DNA of 41,459 nucleotides from Muribaculaceae bacterium (GTDB lineage: Bacteria > Bacteroidota > Bacteroidia > Bacteroidales > Muribaculaceae): the NCBI GenBank assembly GCA_029057985.1, contig JAIDYR010000023.1, positions 1 to 41,459 on the forward strand. The letters are read 5' to 3'. The position numbers and the translations under genes were made by a program. Shown piece after piece: positions 30,725-39,863 of the stretch. How positions within the stretch are numbered: position 1 is the stretch's first letter; each line of letters begins with the position of its first letter. The notes beneath the pieces are model-generated. The model ran no database searches and was not told where the DNA came from. It saw only the letters and a program-made list of their open reading frames with translations.

Positions 30725-31651
30725 TTAATAAATCTCCGCCGCTACGCGACGCACGCTCTCGCTGGCCATGAAAGTGTAGAAGTGTAATCCTTCGACGCCT
30801 CGCTCTATCAATTCCTTGCATTGATGCTTAGTCCATTCTACGCCTACTTCGACGACTTCTTTGTCGGTGCGACACTTGCGCACCTCCGCCGCCATCTCCT
30901 CCGGAATATCACATCGGAAGACGCGAGGCAGAACATGAAGCTGATTGCGGAAGACAATCGGTTTGATGCCCGGAATTATCGGCACATTGATTCCTGCTTC
31001 GCGACAACGCTCCACAAATCTGAAATACTTCTCATTGTCAAAGAACATCTGTGTCACCAGATAACTCGCGCCTCCTTCTACCTTCTTCTTGGCCCAATAC
31101 AGATCGGAATCGAAGTTAGGAGCTTCCTCATGTTTCTCCGGATAGCAGGCCATGCCGTACTTGAAGGGTGTCTCGATCCCTTCGAGGCGGGTCCCGTCGA
31201 GTGATATACCCTGATTGAAGAGATTGACCTGCGCCTGAAGATCTGTGGCATGCTCATGATATAGTTCAGGATCCTGCTGCACTGTCTCCAGGGATTTGCA
31301 ATCTCCTCGGAGTAAAAGCAGGTTGGAAATACCGAGGAAATTCAGGTCGAGCAACGCATACTCAGTCTCCTCTTTCGAGAATCCCTTGCAGATGATATGC
31401 GGCACAGCCGGGATACCATACTTATTCTGGATAGCCGCCGCAATGGCTACCGTCCCCGGACGCTTGCGCGTCGAAACTCGCTTCAGCAAACCGTCGGGTT
31501 GCTCCTTAAGCACATACTCGCTATGATGCGACGTAATATTAATATATGCAGGATCGAAATCCTTCAATTTATCAATTATATTGAATACCTTGAAGACGCT
31601 GTTACCCTTCAAGGGCGGCAGAATCTCAAAAGAAAACAAGGGCTTATTCAT
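30725..31651 (-). CDS. metF: 5,10-methylenetetrahydrofolate reductase MetF
   Basis: 308 residues, usual length. The TIM-barrel reductase features are clear: FSFEILPPLKGN at the N-terminus (catalytic Glu region), INITSHHSEYV, HIICKGFSKEETEYALLDL, LLLRGDCK, YPEKHEEAPNFDSDL, TQMFFDNEKYFRFVERCREAGI, and GLHFYTFMASESV. It reduces methylene-tetrahydrofolate to methyl-tetrahydrofolate using bound flavin, the methyl source for MetH encoded 32 bp downstream. The start at 31651 is the only reasonable one. No Bacteroidetes promoter is obvious directly upstream, but a palindrome-rich segment lies there. Confidence 0.97.
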   Translation of the reverse strand: MNKPLFSFEILPPLKGNSVFKVFNIIDKLKDFDPAYINITSHHSEYVLKEQPDGLLKRVSTRKRPGTVAIAAAIQNKYGIPAVPHIICKGFSKEETEYALLDLNFLGISNLLLLRGDCKSLETVQQDPELYHEHATDLQAQVNLFNQGISLDGTRLEGIETPFKYGMACYPEKHEEAPNFDSDLYWAKKKVEGGASYLVTQMFFDNEKYFRFVERCREAGINVPIIPGIKPIVFRNQLHVLPRVFRCDIPEEMAAEVRKCRTDKEVVEVGVEWTKHQCKELIERGVEGLHFYTFMASESVRRVAAEIY

Positions 31652-31743
31652 ATTTCAACTCTTTTATACTCATATACTCTTTAACCGCGCTATCCGCTTG
31701 ATCATATTCTCCCTAACCCCGGCAAGCAATTATCTATTCGCAG

Positions 31744-31782
31744 ACTCTTTAACTGCGTTAACTGCGGCAAGCAGTTAACTGC
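31744..31782. promoter_or_regulatory. GTTAACTGC motif cluster upstream of metF, candidate operator
   Basis: TTTAACTGC (31748-31756), GTTAACTGC (31757-31765), five bases, then GCAGTTAACTGC (31771-31782), a 12-bp perfect palindrome that contains the 9-mer in both orientations. ACTCTTTAAC (31744-31753) also recurs at 31676-31685. The cluster lies about 95-130 bp upstream of the metF ATG. Confidence 0.5.
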
Positions 31783-31847
31783 ACTATTATAGCCGCCTCC
31801 CGCCTGATTACAGCGACGCGCAGCCCCACGCTCCAACTCCTTTAGCT

Positions 31848-33038
31848 CTAAATTTTATCATTAAGTTTCAAAGCGCAACTTAATGATAAAAGCGCTTCGC
31901 GCAATACGCTTCGCGGAGCGCCGGCGTTCAGTCGCATAAATCCTTCGCCGCCGGGGCCGAACATAGCCCCGTCGTTGAGCGCCAGAAGGGCTTTATCGCG
32001 GAAAAGCCCGACCAGGTCCTCCTGCGACAGTCCAAGTCCGCGACAATCAAGCCATATCAGAAAGCTCGCTTCCGGACGCATGACGCGGATCTTGCCATCG
32101 AAATGCTCGCGACAGAATTCTTCTACCATGTCGATATTCCCCTCTACATAGTCGAGCATCTGCCGACGCCACTCCTCCCCTTCCCGATAGGCCGCTATGG
32201 TCGCTATAGGAGCGAAGAGTGTCGGTTCGTCGAGTTCGTTAGCCTTCAGAAAAGTAAAATAGCGGTCGCGGATAGCCTTATCGGGAACTATAGCATAACT
32301 GCTTACTATCCCGGCTATATTAAACGTCTTCGACGGCGCTGCGAATGTGATAGAGCATCTGCGCGCATCTTCGCTTACGTCGTAAAACGGCACATGTCTA
32401 ATCCCCCCCTTTTCAGCCCAAGGCAAGACCATCTCTGAATGTATCTCATCAGACAATACCAATATCCCGCGATCTGCACAGAACTTCGCTATCCGCTCCA
32501 GATCCTCCCTGCGCCATACAATCCCGGCCGGATTATGAGGATTTGAAAGAATCAGCATCCTGCATTTCGGATCGAATATCTCTTCCATCCTATCGAAGTC
32601 TATCCTGTAATCCTCCGTAAGCGGCCACCACACTACCTCCCGGCCGTTCATCTCAGGGACAATACGGAATGGATGATATACCGGCGGCATCACCACCACC
32701 TTCTCATCCTGCTTCAGAAAGCAATTGATCGCCAACCCTATCCCTTTCACAATCCCCGGGATGAAGGAGATCCATTCCGGCCGGACCTCCACTCCGTGAA
32801 GACTGCGTAGCCAGTCGATAATCGCCGGGCGATAGTCGGCCGGTTCGACAGTATATCCGAATATGGGGTGCTCAAGGCGCCGGCGCAATGCATCGACTAT
32901 GAAAGGGGGCGTCGCGAAATCCATATCGGCCACCCAGAGCGCCGTCAGATCATCGCGCCCGAAGCGCTCGAGGAGAGCATCTGTCTTCAGTGCGCCTGTG
33001 CCTTTCCTCTCTATTATCTGATCAAAATCATATTTCAT
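31848..33038 (-). CDS. patB: MalY/PatB family C-S lyase (cystathionine beta-lyase type)
   Basis: 396 residues of fold-type I PLP aminotransferase form. Family marks: ALWVADMDFATPP near the N-terminus, IFGYT, a NPHNPAG motif (Asn166 region), SDEIHSE and the PLP lysine in APSKTFN (Lys237). Such enzymes cleave cystathionine or cysteine to a thiol, pyruvate and ammonia, producing homocysteine for MetH. The ATG overlaps the stop of the upstream Cys/Met enzyme gene by ATGA, so translation is coupled. The last 14 codons are part of a 15-bp perfect inverted repeat (31853-31891), which may act as a 3' hairpin. Confidence 0.92.
   Translation of the reverse strand: MKYDFDQIIERKGTGALKTDALLERFGRDDLTALWVADMDFATPPFIVDALRRRLEHPIFGYTVEPADYRPAIIDWLRSLHGVEVRPEWISFIPGIVKGIGLAINCFLKQDEKVVVMPPVYHPFRIVPEMNGREVVWWPLTEDYRIDFDRMEEIFDPKCRMLILSNPHNPAGIVWRREDLERIAKFCADRGILVLSDEIHSEMVLPWAEKGGIRHVPFYDVSEDARRCSITFAAPSKTFNIAGIVSSYAIVPDKAIRDRYFTFLKANELDEPTLFAPIATIAAYREGEEWRRQMLDYVEGNIDMVEEFCREHFDGKIRVMRPEASFLIWLDCRGLGLSQEDLVGLFRDKALLALNDGAMFGPGGEGFMRLNAGAPRSVLREALLSLSCALKLNDKI
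31853..31891. terminator. 15-bp inverted repeat across the patB 3' end
   Basis: Arm TTTTATCATTAAGTT (31853-31867), 9-base loop, exact complement (31877-31891). On the mRNA it is followed by only a weak U tract (AUUUAG), so it could be a weak terminator, a pause, or protection against 3' exonucleases. It is entirely within coding sequence, which constrains it less than chance would explain. Confidence 0.4.
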
Positions 33039-34207
33039 TGCAAAGCCTGCTTTAAATCATTAATGATATCATCGGCATCCTCCAGACCTACCGACAGGCG
33101 TATCAGCCTATCACTCACATCCATCTCCGCACGCGTCTGAGGGTCGATCGTCCCGAAGATAGTACTTGCCGGATGAATCGCGAGAGTCTTGTTATCGAAC
33201 AGATTTGTGGCTCTTCTGACAAGATTAAGTTTGTCGATATATATGTAGAAGGCTTTTTCCGTCGGCAGCGTCAGAGTCAGCATCGCAGAATATCGGCCTC
33301 CAAACTGACGCTTGGCGAGATCATGGTAGGGATTATCTTCAAGACCCGGCCAGCAGACTTCAACCCCCGCGAAATCGCGCAAAGCCTCTGCAATTTTGCG
33401 GGCGTTGCGCTCGTGAACCTCATATCGAGCGAGGAGCGTCTCCAGTCCGAGGGTCTGCATATATGCGGCATGCGGAGTCATGTAGCCGCCGAGATTCATC
33501 AGCAGATCCTTACGCAGAATAAAGTCGAAATCCGGAATAGTACCGTAATCTATGACCAGCCCCCCGAGCGACGTAGCGCCTCCACTCAGATATTTGGTAC
33601 TCGACAGAATCTCTACGTCTATACCCAACTCCTTGGAATTGGTGAATACAAACGGAATCATAGTAGTATCGGCCACTACGGCAGCCCCTTTCTCATGAGC
33701 TATATCTGCCAGGGCGCTGATGTCAGCGATTTCCATCTGCGGGTTAGTGACCGTCTCCAGATAAAGCATCGCAGTATTATCATCGACGGCTGCCTTTACG
33801 GCCTGCAGATCTGTCAGATCGACAAGCACCGTCTCCACGCCGAAACGACGCAGAGTTCGGGTAAAAAGCAGATAAGTGTTGCCGAAAAGATGACGGGATG
33901 TGACTATTTTCTTGCCGGCCTTTACGATAGCCATAGTCGCTGCCGAGATAGCAGCCATTCCCGAAGTGAAAGCCACTACATCGCGTGCTCCCGGCGCAAG
34001 CGACTTCACCACCTTTTCCAGATGGATGACCGTAGGGTTCGTGACACGCGAATAATCCGGATCATCACTGACCCCCGTAAAAGACTCGATCATCGCCTGA
34101 TGATCCGGGAATTCATAAGCCGCACAATGATAGACAGGCATAGCCAGCGCCCCATACGGGTCACGCCGTGGCAGCGGCGGATTGATAGCCGCAGTATTTT
34201 TCTTCAT
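33035..34207 (-). CDS. Cys/Met-metabolism PLP enzyme (cystathionine gamma-synthase / O-acylhomoserine sulfhydrylase / methionine gamma-lyase family)
   Basis: 390 residues. Fold-type I Cys/Met enzyme: PVYHCAAYEF, the PLP-contacting Tyr-Ser-Arg in DYSRVTNPT (Tyr52), VAFTSGMAAISA, YLETVTNPQMEI, VADTTM (Asp180) and the PLP lysine in SSTKYLSGG (Lys205). The exact reaction cannot be read from sequence alone. Placed before a C-S lyase, metF and metH, transsulfuration or sulfhydrylation to homocysteine is the best guess, not methionine breakdown. It heads the operon behind two nearly identical promoters. Confidence 0.88.
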   Translation of the reverse strand: MKKNTAAINPPLPRRDPYGALAMPVYHCAAYEFPDHQAMIESFTGVSDDPDYSRVTNPTVIHLEKVVKSLAPGARDVVAFTSGMAAISAATMAIVKAGKKIVTSRHLFGNTYLLFTRTLRRFGVETVLVDLTDLQAVKAAVDDNTAMLYLETVTNPQMEIADISALADIAHEKGAAVVADTTMIPFVFTNSKELGIDVEILSSTKYLSGGATSLGGLVIDYGTIPDFDFILRKDLLMNLGGYMTPHAAYMQTLGLETLLARYEVHERNARKIAEALRDFAGVEVCWPGLEDNPYHDLAKRQFGGRYSAMLTLTLPTEKAFYIYIDKLNLVRRATNLFDNKTLAIHPASTIFGTIDPQTRAEMDVSDRLIRLSVGLEDADDIINDLKQALQ

Positions 34208-34236
34208 AAATTACCTTTCGAAAAGCCAATAATCTG

Positions 34237-34267
34237 CAAAGATAGTAAATTTTCGCGAGTAAGCAAA
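34237..34267 (-). promoter_or_regulatory. Methionine-cluster promoter, proximal copy
   Basis: Reverse strand TTTG (34267-34264), 19 bases, TATCTTTG (34244-34237). The expected start is near 34231, about 24 nt before the ATG at 34207. Confidence 0.75.
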
Positions 34268-34322
34268 GAGCGAATGTCGGCCGGAGGCCGGTTCGCGGTG
34301 CCAAAAGCACTTTGACTTACCG

Positions 34323-34353
34323 CAAAGATACAAAATTTTCGCGAGTAAGCAAA
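34323..34353 (-). promoter_or_regulatory. Methionine-cluster promoter, distal copy
   Basis: The same unit again 86 bp upstream: TTTG (34353-34350), 19 bases, TATCTTTG (34330-34323). Over about 35 bp the two copies differ at two positions. Between them lies a hairpin with CGGCC-GGA-GGCCG (34278-34290) enclosed by GCGAA/TTCGC (34270-34296), which would be in the leader of distal transcripts only. Confidence 0.7.
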
Positions 34354-34384
34354 GAGCTATTCTTGATTGTGGTCCGATTGAAAT

Positions 34385-34487
34385 GAGGACAAAAGAAGCA
34401 AAAAGAAGCAAAAAGAAGCAAAAAAAGAAGGCATTAAGAAGCAAAAAGAAAGCAAAAAAGAAAGCAAAAAAGAAAGCAAAAAAGAAA
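34385..34487. repeat. Purine/pyrimidine tandem tract
   Basis: On the forward strand AGAAGCAAAA-type 10-bp units (about three) then GAAAGCAAAAAA 12-bp units (about four). On the reverse strand this is about 100 nt of T/C broken only by GC every 10-12 bases. It immediately follows the terminator of the giant gene and so forms its U tract, then runs on toward the methionine promoters. Confidence 0.85.
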
Positions 34488-34515
34488 GCCGCCGGCGCTG
34501 AATTGCGCCGGCGGC
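34488..34515 (-). terminator. Strong terminator of the giant secreted-protein gene
   Basis: A perfect 11-bp all-GC stem, GCCGCCGGCGC (34488-34498) and GCGCCGGCGGC (34505-34515), 6-base loop, followed on the reverse strand by TTTCTTTTTT. It lies 45 bp after the stop at 34560. Confidence 0.95.
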
Positions 34516-34559
34516 TTATATAAAGGATAAGAAAAGGCTTAAAGCCGACTAAATCTCTA

Positions 34560-37500
34560 TTACTTCACATAGACTTTCTCAGACTTGGTGCCGGTAACCT
34601 TCACATAGATACCCGGCTCAAGACGCTCAGCGTCTACGCGCACTCCATTAAGATTGTAATAGACCGGAGCAACCTCCTCATCAACGCCGAGGATCTCCTC
34701 GACCTCAGTCGGAATATTAACATCTGCATCTCGAGTAACAGCGACCTTGTAGAGAGGAGAAGATATACCATTCTGGTTGATCTTCAGATATACATCAGTC
34801 GGCGAAGTACTTGCACCAAGCGGAATTCTCGGAGCATTGTGGATGCTGAAAGGAGTAGTTTCAACTTTAGTACCGATATCTGTAGTATTGTACTCGTCAG
34901 TAGTGAAAGGATCCGTCTCCGCATTGGCTACGTGCAATGCAGCAGGGAACGATGATGGATTGGAGGCGATACGCGACTGCGGACGTGAAGCAACACTTCT
35001 GGTGATATCCGGGTCGTAAGACCATGAATAAGAAAGAATGTTCTGACCATCCAATTTATATTCAGCCATCTCAGCCTCAAACTGAAGGCGATCACCGAAT
35101 TGTGCATTGCCGTCAACGTGAGCATGAGTCGGCACCTTGACGGAGTAAACTCCACCTACAGTAGTCACCGGTTCATCATTGACAATCATGCCGATAGACT
35201 CAATAGTCGGGAAGATACGAACAGGAATATTGATTGCTGAACGCTGGAACTGAGTGTCAGTTTCTGTCTGCTCAATATGAAGAGTAGTCAGATTGGCAGT
35301 ATACCCAATTACATTAAGGTATGCAATACCCGGTTTATTATTGATCGGATCATCATAATCGATGTAAGAATCCTCGACAACGTGGATTGCTATGCCATTA
35401 TCATCTCTTACAATTTCAGCCTTCTTATTCATACCGTTCACGGGGAAATACTTTTCGTATTCCGTATTACGACGGAGTTCAACTTTGAGGTTATTCAGAC
35501 GAGAATAATCAGTAAGACCATCCTTGCCAAGATCATAACCGGGAGCATATTGGAAATAGATATTTGTAAGGTGATTGTTGCCCTCTTCAAGGCAGGAATC
35601 AGTATGACCGGGCAGACAGATGGCTCCGCCTTCACGAGGTTCGTATTTTCCTTCTCCATCATTATCTACGTATTCAACGAAGGTAAATTCGGCCTGGGTC
35701 TTGTTTGCTGTCACACCGATTTCGTTGTTAAGCCAGTAGATAGTCATATCGAAGTTCTTGACTGCAAGGTATTCCCTATTGTCGATTGTAAAGTTAGTCT
35801 TCAATCCTTCAAAATACTTATAGGGGTTACCCGGCTTCATTGCAGTAGCAGTTGGACGAGAATACGAGACTATGCCATCTTCTCTTTCAGCAACGAGATA
35901 GAGTTTCGCATCGGGATATACTCGCGGAAGCAGGTAGTTAAGTTTACCGGTTTCCGACGGGTCAGTCTTAAGAAGCTCATAGCAATTATCGAAGTTGCCG
36001 ACTTTCTGTTTTGTACCGCTTACGAAACCATTCTTTCTCGCATACTCGAAAGATGTAATATCAGAAGTAACTATATAGAGATGCTTTGGCTTGAGGACAT
36101 CAGCAACTGTCACCACAGGATCCTGTACTTCGTTATCAGATTTAAGATAACGCTGATAAACATTACCATCCTTATAGTTAACTCCTACAAATTCAAGCGG
36201 ACAAAGAGAACCCCAGCATGTAAAGTGATCGCCATGATATGTTACACCTTTACTGTCAGTACATACTGTGCAGTTAGTGTGAGATCCATTATGGTCTTTT
36301 TCATCGATTACATCATCGCCAATCTTATGCTGCGAGCCATCGTTATAATATCCTTCATATCTTTTTTTACCATCTATTTCAACAGGCCAGAATCTCAAAT
36401 CTACTTTAGTATTGTTGGGAATGACGTCCTTAGCAATAGCCACACGAAGCAGATTCTTTCCATTTACCTTCTCTGCATAAAGTTTATGAGTGCCGGGGAT
36501 ACCGGTAGCATGGAATTCTTCACCATCTTTCTTATAAACGATATCCACCGCCATATCCTTACCATGTGCTACCCAATCTGTAAATTCGGGAACATTGACA
36601 AAGATTTCTACATAATCAGAATCATGGAAGTCATTAGGATATTCACTTACAGATTGGTCAAGAGGATTATCCATATAGTTATACTGCATACGCGGCATAT
36701 AAACAGTTGCAGCATGTTCGATAATCTTATGAGTATTGCCATCTTCATCAGTCACATTTTTCATCGGGCTATCATTGCAATAGATGCCTCCATCAACAAG
36801 ATATAGGTTTTTGGTCTGCTTACTTCCATTGTCTGAGAAAATAAGCTTGGGACGAGAATATGTACCGTCAGCATATACGTCAACGTCGAGGGTCATTTCG
36901 TAGATCTTATCATTAGGATCCATTTCTACACCCTGTCGAAGAATATTCATGTTACAGATGGTCATGGAAGAACCGGGCCAATTGTCATTGCGATGATCCG
37001 CTCCGACTTCAACATCTCCCCAGTTTTCGTTCTTATTCCATGTAGCATCGCCATCGGTATAGTGGCCCTTTGATGTTAAGCCTGCGTCAGAGTAGTTATA
37101 GCAATATACAGAACCCCAGCCGGCACGATCTATAAAGAATATCTTAACCTCTTTTTTCTCTCCTTTCGGACGGAAAAGTATCTTCGGAGCGCCGTTGTTC
37201 CATTCAATTCTTACTCGAGAGCCATTTTCATAGCCCTTCGTGTTGATTGTAATAGAGGATGTTTTATCTTTAGAGATATTGGCTTCATATTCGTTGGAAG
37301 ATACGGTAACATTATTGTTGGTACCATAGCTTACAATATCACCATTTTCTAAAGTGGCTTTGATATAGAGTTTTGTTCCGGTAGTGAATTTTTCATCATC
37401 GAGAGTAAAGAGTTCATCATCTACCTTTGTGAAATCAAGGCCTTCAGTAGCGTTTACATCAGTGGTAAGAGTGAACTTGACAGGTGACCAGATTTTACGT

Positions 37501-39536
37501 GTAAACGTAAGCATATAATTTTCGTTTGCATCGTCTCCTTCCAATGTGTTAGGAGTTCGGACGCGAGCGAAGCAATCAATATCAAGAAGAAGGTCTTCAC
37601 CCGTAGCAACGACTGCCGGAGCCTGCTTGGGATCGCGAGTGAGTTCATGGCGGAACACATCCCAGTTGTCTTTTGTCAATTGGAAAGCATTGTTGTTTTC
37701 GCCAATAAGATTATAAATCTGTCCTGTGCGACCAATAATACAGAATACAGTACCGTCAGGAAGGTCCTTTTTATTATCCTTCAAGAAGACATTCTCATAT
37801 AGACCTTCACGTGAGCGAGTAAATGCAAAAATCTTGTTATTAGTCGGGCTATTTATGACTGACAATATATTGGCAATATTGATTTTATCAGCGTCATAAA
37901 CATAATTGCCATCCGCATCTTTGGAGTATTCGTCTGAATCAAGACAGTAGAGATACATCTGGTTAGGAGAATCAGCCCAAATCTGATTAAGTGACGCAGT
38001 CATCATATTATCGGTAAGATTGAAAGCTACGTCATAACGGCTGTTGGCATTACCTGCCGTCTCCGCCATGTGCATATTCTGAGCCATTGCCTCCTGCTTG
38101 GTCGTAAAGTCTTTCATAGGCAGACCATTGTCGACGTAAACGCCATAATCTTTTGCATCGCCATACGCCCAATACCTTCTCCGACCTTCAGGGGATAATG
38201 TCTCTATGCAGAAAGGTAAATATCCAAGACCGAGACCATCGTAGGATTCACCGACATTCTCAAGACCACGATCAAGGAAGCCACGATCAATTACTATCCA
38301 TTTGTCTCCATTTTCTTCATCAGTCACAAGATTATCCTGAGTGACAGTTTGATAATCTGAAGTATTGCCGTTGCCATAATGAACACGGACTTGATAGCCA
38401 AGATAAGCATCGGATGAATTTTTCACTTCTTCAATCCAAGCCTTCTTTGCATCCCAGTCGACTGTTATACGAATTCTACCACTATAATTATTTCCGAGCT
38501 TATTGGTAGCGTAGTCGGTATATACCAAGGTAGCTCCCTCTACAGGCAGAGATAGATTTGCATTATTAGATTGCACATACCATCTGTTCTTAGATTCAGA
38601 GCCTTCGTTTATTGCAAACCAAGCATTCTCATCATAGTCAAATTCATATACATATTTGCCGTTTTCAAATGAGAATAAATACTCATTTTTTGCAAAATTT
38701 GTAGGTTCCCATCCTCCGGTAGGCTCACCAGTAATATATAATTCAACTGGAATTTCACGGATGACCATAGTATCAGTCAAGAAGTCAATTATCACTTCAT
38801 ATTCCGTATTGGTCTTCAATCCTGAAATATAATTTTTAGAAATATCAGTACACCATTTATTATATCCTCCGCCGTGTTCACTACCATCGTAGACATATTG
38901 ATTATCCGAGAAGTCATCCGCAGTCAACGCTCCTGCAGGGAATGTGTACTGTGTCCCGTTACGGTCAAGTGTAATATTGAAGCCCCCTTGTCCTCTGGTA
39001 TTAAACCTATATGTCAGTGTTCCATCCTTGGCAAGCTTCTTTTCGTATTGACCCCAATTACCATCTTCAGCCTTATGACCGAAAGTACACTTGATCTTGG
39101 AATAGTCTGGAATTAAAGTAAGGGTAGCAGTTGTATAAGAACTATTGGTATACTTAACCTGCACGTCATATTTTTCACCTGCAACAGCTCCTACGACTGT
39201 AAATAAACTCTTGCTTTTCACAAGCGCCTCATCATCTGTAGTTGTAGTGCCATTGGTTTGCAATGTGACTGTTTGTCCGGGAGTAATACGATTAGTGCCG
39301 GTTTTATACCAGGTGTTAAACGAACCGCTCCAAACAGAAATACCAAACTTACTCGTTCCAATTTCTACGCCGGTTTTCGTAGCTGTGTATGTATTTCCGT
39401 CAAACACGGTTCCTGATCCGTTATCCCAATTATTATTTTCAGTAGGGACTTTCAGATACCTTGTTTGAGCGAAAGAGTCTACAGGCACGGCACCGAAGAC
39501 GAGCAGCGTCATCAGATACAGTAGTAGCTTTTTCAT
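34560..39536 (-). CDS. Giant secreted protein (1658 residues) with Por/T9SS-like C-terminal tail
   Basis: A Sec signal (MKKLLLYLMTLLVFGAVPVDSFAQ) precedes more than 1500 residues of beta-rich, Asn/Tyr/Asp-rich sequence. Early repeats contain phrases such as YLTLIPDYSKIKCTF-like and VELYITGEPTGGWEP. The end VYYNLNGVRVDAERLEPG, then IYVKVTGTKSEKVYVK, is a type A sorting-domain pattern. Near residue 1090 is an isolated Cys/His cluster (CTVCTDSKGVTYHGDHFTCW, then SLCP) that could bind a metal. No enzyme motif is recognised. Possible roles are adhesin, glycan-binding scaffold or S-layer-like protein. It is single, with its own promoter, a long leader and a strong terminator. Confidence 0.82.
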   Translation of the reverse strand: MKKLLLYLMTLLVFGAVPVDSFAQTRYLKVPTENNNWDNGSGTVFDGNTYTATKTGVEIGTSKFGISVWSGSFNTWYKTGTNRITPGQTVTLQTNGTTTTDDEALVKSKSLFTVVGAVAGEKYDVQVKYTNSSYTTATLTLIPDYSKIKCTFGHKAEDGNWGQYEKKLAKDGTLTYRFNTRGQGGFNITLDRNGTQYTFPAGALTADDFSDNQYVYDGSEHGGGYNKWCTDISKNYISGLKTNTEYEVIIDFLTDTMVIREIPVELYITGEPTGGWEPTNFAKNEYLFSFENGKYVYEFDYDENAWFAINEGSESKNRWYVQSNNANLSLPVEGATLVYTDYATNKLGNNYSGRIRITVDWDAKKAWIEEVKNSSDAYLGYQVRVHYGNGNTSDYQTVTQDNLVTDEENGDKWIVIDRGFLDRGLENVGESYDGLGLGYLPFCIETLSPEGRRRYWAYGDAKDYGVYVDNGLPMKDFTTKQEAMAQNMHMAETAGNANSRYDVAFNLTDNMMTASLNQIWADSPNQMYLYCLDSDEYSKDADGNYVYDADKINIANILSVINSPTNNKIFAFTRSREGLYENVFLKDNKKDLPDGTVFCIIGRTGQIYNLIGENNNAFQLTKDNWDVFRHELTRDPKQAPAVVATGEDLLLDIDCFARVRTPNTLEGDDANENYMLTFTRKIWSPVKFTLTTDVNATEGLDFTKVDDELFTLDDEKFTTGTKLYIKATLENGDIVSYGTNNNVTVSSNEYEANISKDKTSSITINTKGYENGSRVRIEWNNGAPKILFRPKGEKKEVKIFFIDRAGWGSVYCYNYSDAGLTSKGHYTDGDATWNKNENWGDVEVGADHRNDNWPGSSMTICNMNILRQGVEMDPNDKIYEMTLDVDVYADGTYSRPKLIFSDNGSKQTKNLYLVDGGIYCNDSPMKNVTDEDGNTHKIIEHAATVYMPRMQYNYMDNPLDQSVSEYPNDFHDSDYVEIFVNVPEFTDWVAHGKDMAVDIVYKKDGEEFHATGIPGTHKLYAEKVNGKNLLRVAIAKDVIPNNTKVDLRFWPVEIDGKKRYEGYYNDGSQHKIGDDVIDEKDHNGSHTNCTVCTDSKGVTYHGDHFTCWGSLCPLEFVGVNYKDGNVYQRYLKSDNEVQDPVVTVADVLKPKHLYIVTSDITSFEYARKNGFVSGTKQKVGNFDNCYELLKTDPSETGKLNYLLPRVYPDAKLYLVAEREDGIVSYSRPTATAMKPGNPYKYFEGLKTNFTIDNREYLAVKNFDMTIYWLNNEIGVTANKTQAEFTFVEYVDNDGEGKYEPREGGAICLPGHTDSCLEEGNNHLTNIYFQYAPGYDLGKDGLTDYSRLNNLKVELRRNTEYEKYFPVNGMNKKAEIVRDDNGIAIHVVEDSYIDYDDPINNKPGIAYLNVIGYTANLTTLHIEQTETDTQFQRSAINIPVRIFPTIESIGMIVNDEPVTTVGGVYSVKVPTHAHVDGNAQFGDRLQFEAEMAEYKLDGQNILSYSWSYDPDITRSVASRPQSRIASNPSSFPAALHVANAETDPFTTDEYNTTDIGTKVETTPFSIHNAPRIPLGASTSPTDVYLKINQNGISSPLYKVAVTRDADVNIPTEVEEILGVDEEVAPVYYNLNGVRVDAERLEPGIYVKVTGTKSEKVYVK

Positions 39537-39858
39537 GTAAGTTAGTTTTTAGATTGTTAGTTAATTAATTATTGTTATTTGTGATTTTTTGATTGCTAAT
39601 TGAAATGATTAAGGACTTTTTTACGACGTTGCCCGCGTTGAAGCACGTTGAATGAGTGCTAACGGCGTTGAGTCTTCATGGTCAGTAAATAAGTCTATAA
39701 ATTTCAATGTATCATGGTGGCCTTGTCGCACCCTCTAACCGGCCGGGCACGACTGTCGCATTAGTCTTACATGATGCATGAAAGTCGGTCAAGGTCAGCT
39801 ATTTGGATGTTGATAAAGCCGGGTAATCGTAGCAACAGGACAAGCCTACCGCTCAGAT
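39537..39858 (-). other. Long 5' leader of the giant gene
   Basis: About 320 nt between the expected start (about 39858) and the ATG. The middle is GC-rich with short complementary segments (GCGACA...TGCGACA, GGCCGG). The segment nearest the gene carries several CAACG words spaced 9-20 bases. The last 40 nt are A-rich and include two blocks repeated exactly at the right window edge. Two tiny open frames (for example MKTQRR) are present but unconvincing. No known riboswitch is recognised. Confidence 0.5.
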
Positions 39859-39863
39859 TGTGG

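Noticed and set aside
31652..31847. SAM riboswitch or T-box upstream of metF
   Set aside because: None of the conserved core elements that I know is present; the region shows GTTAACTGC motifs and direct repeats instead.
35277..36806. 509-codon forward open frame inside the giant secreted-protein gene
   Set aside because: It is antisense to a gene with signal peptide, sorting tail, promoter and terminator. Its translation is Ile/Phe-rich with no domain pattern, as expected for a shadow frame.
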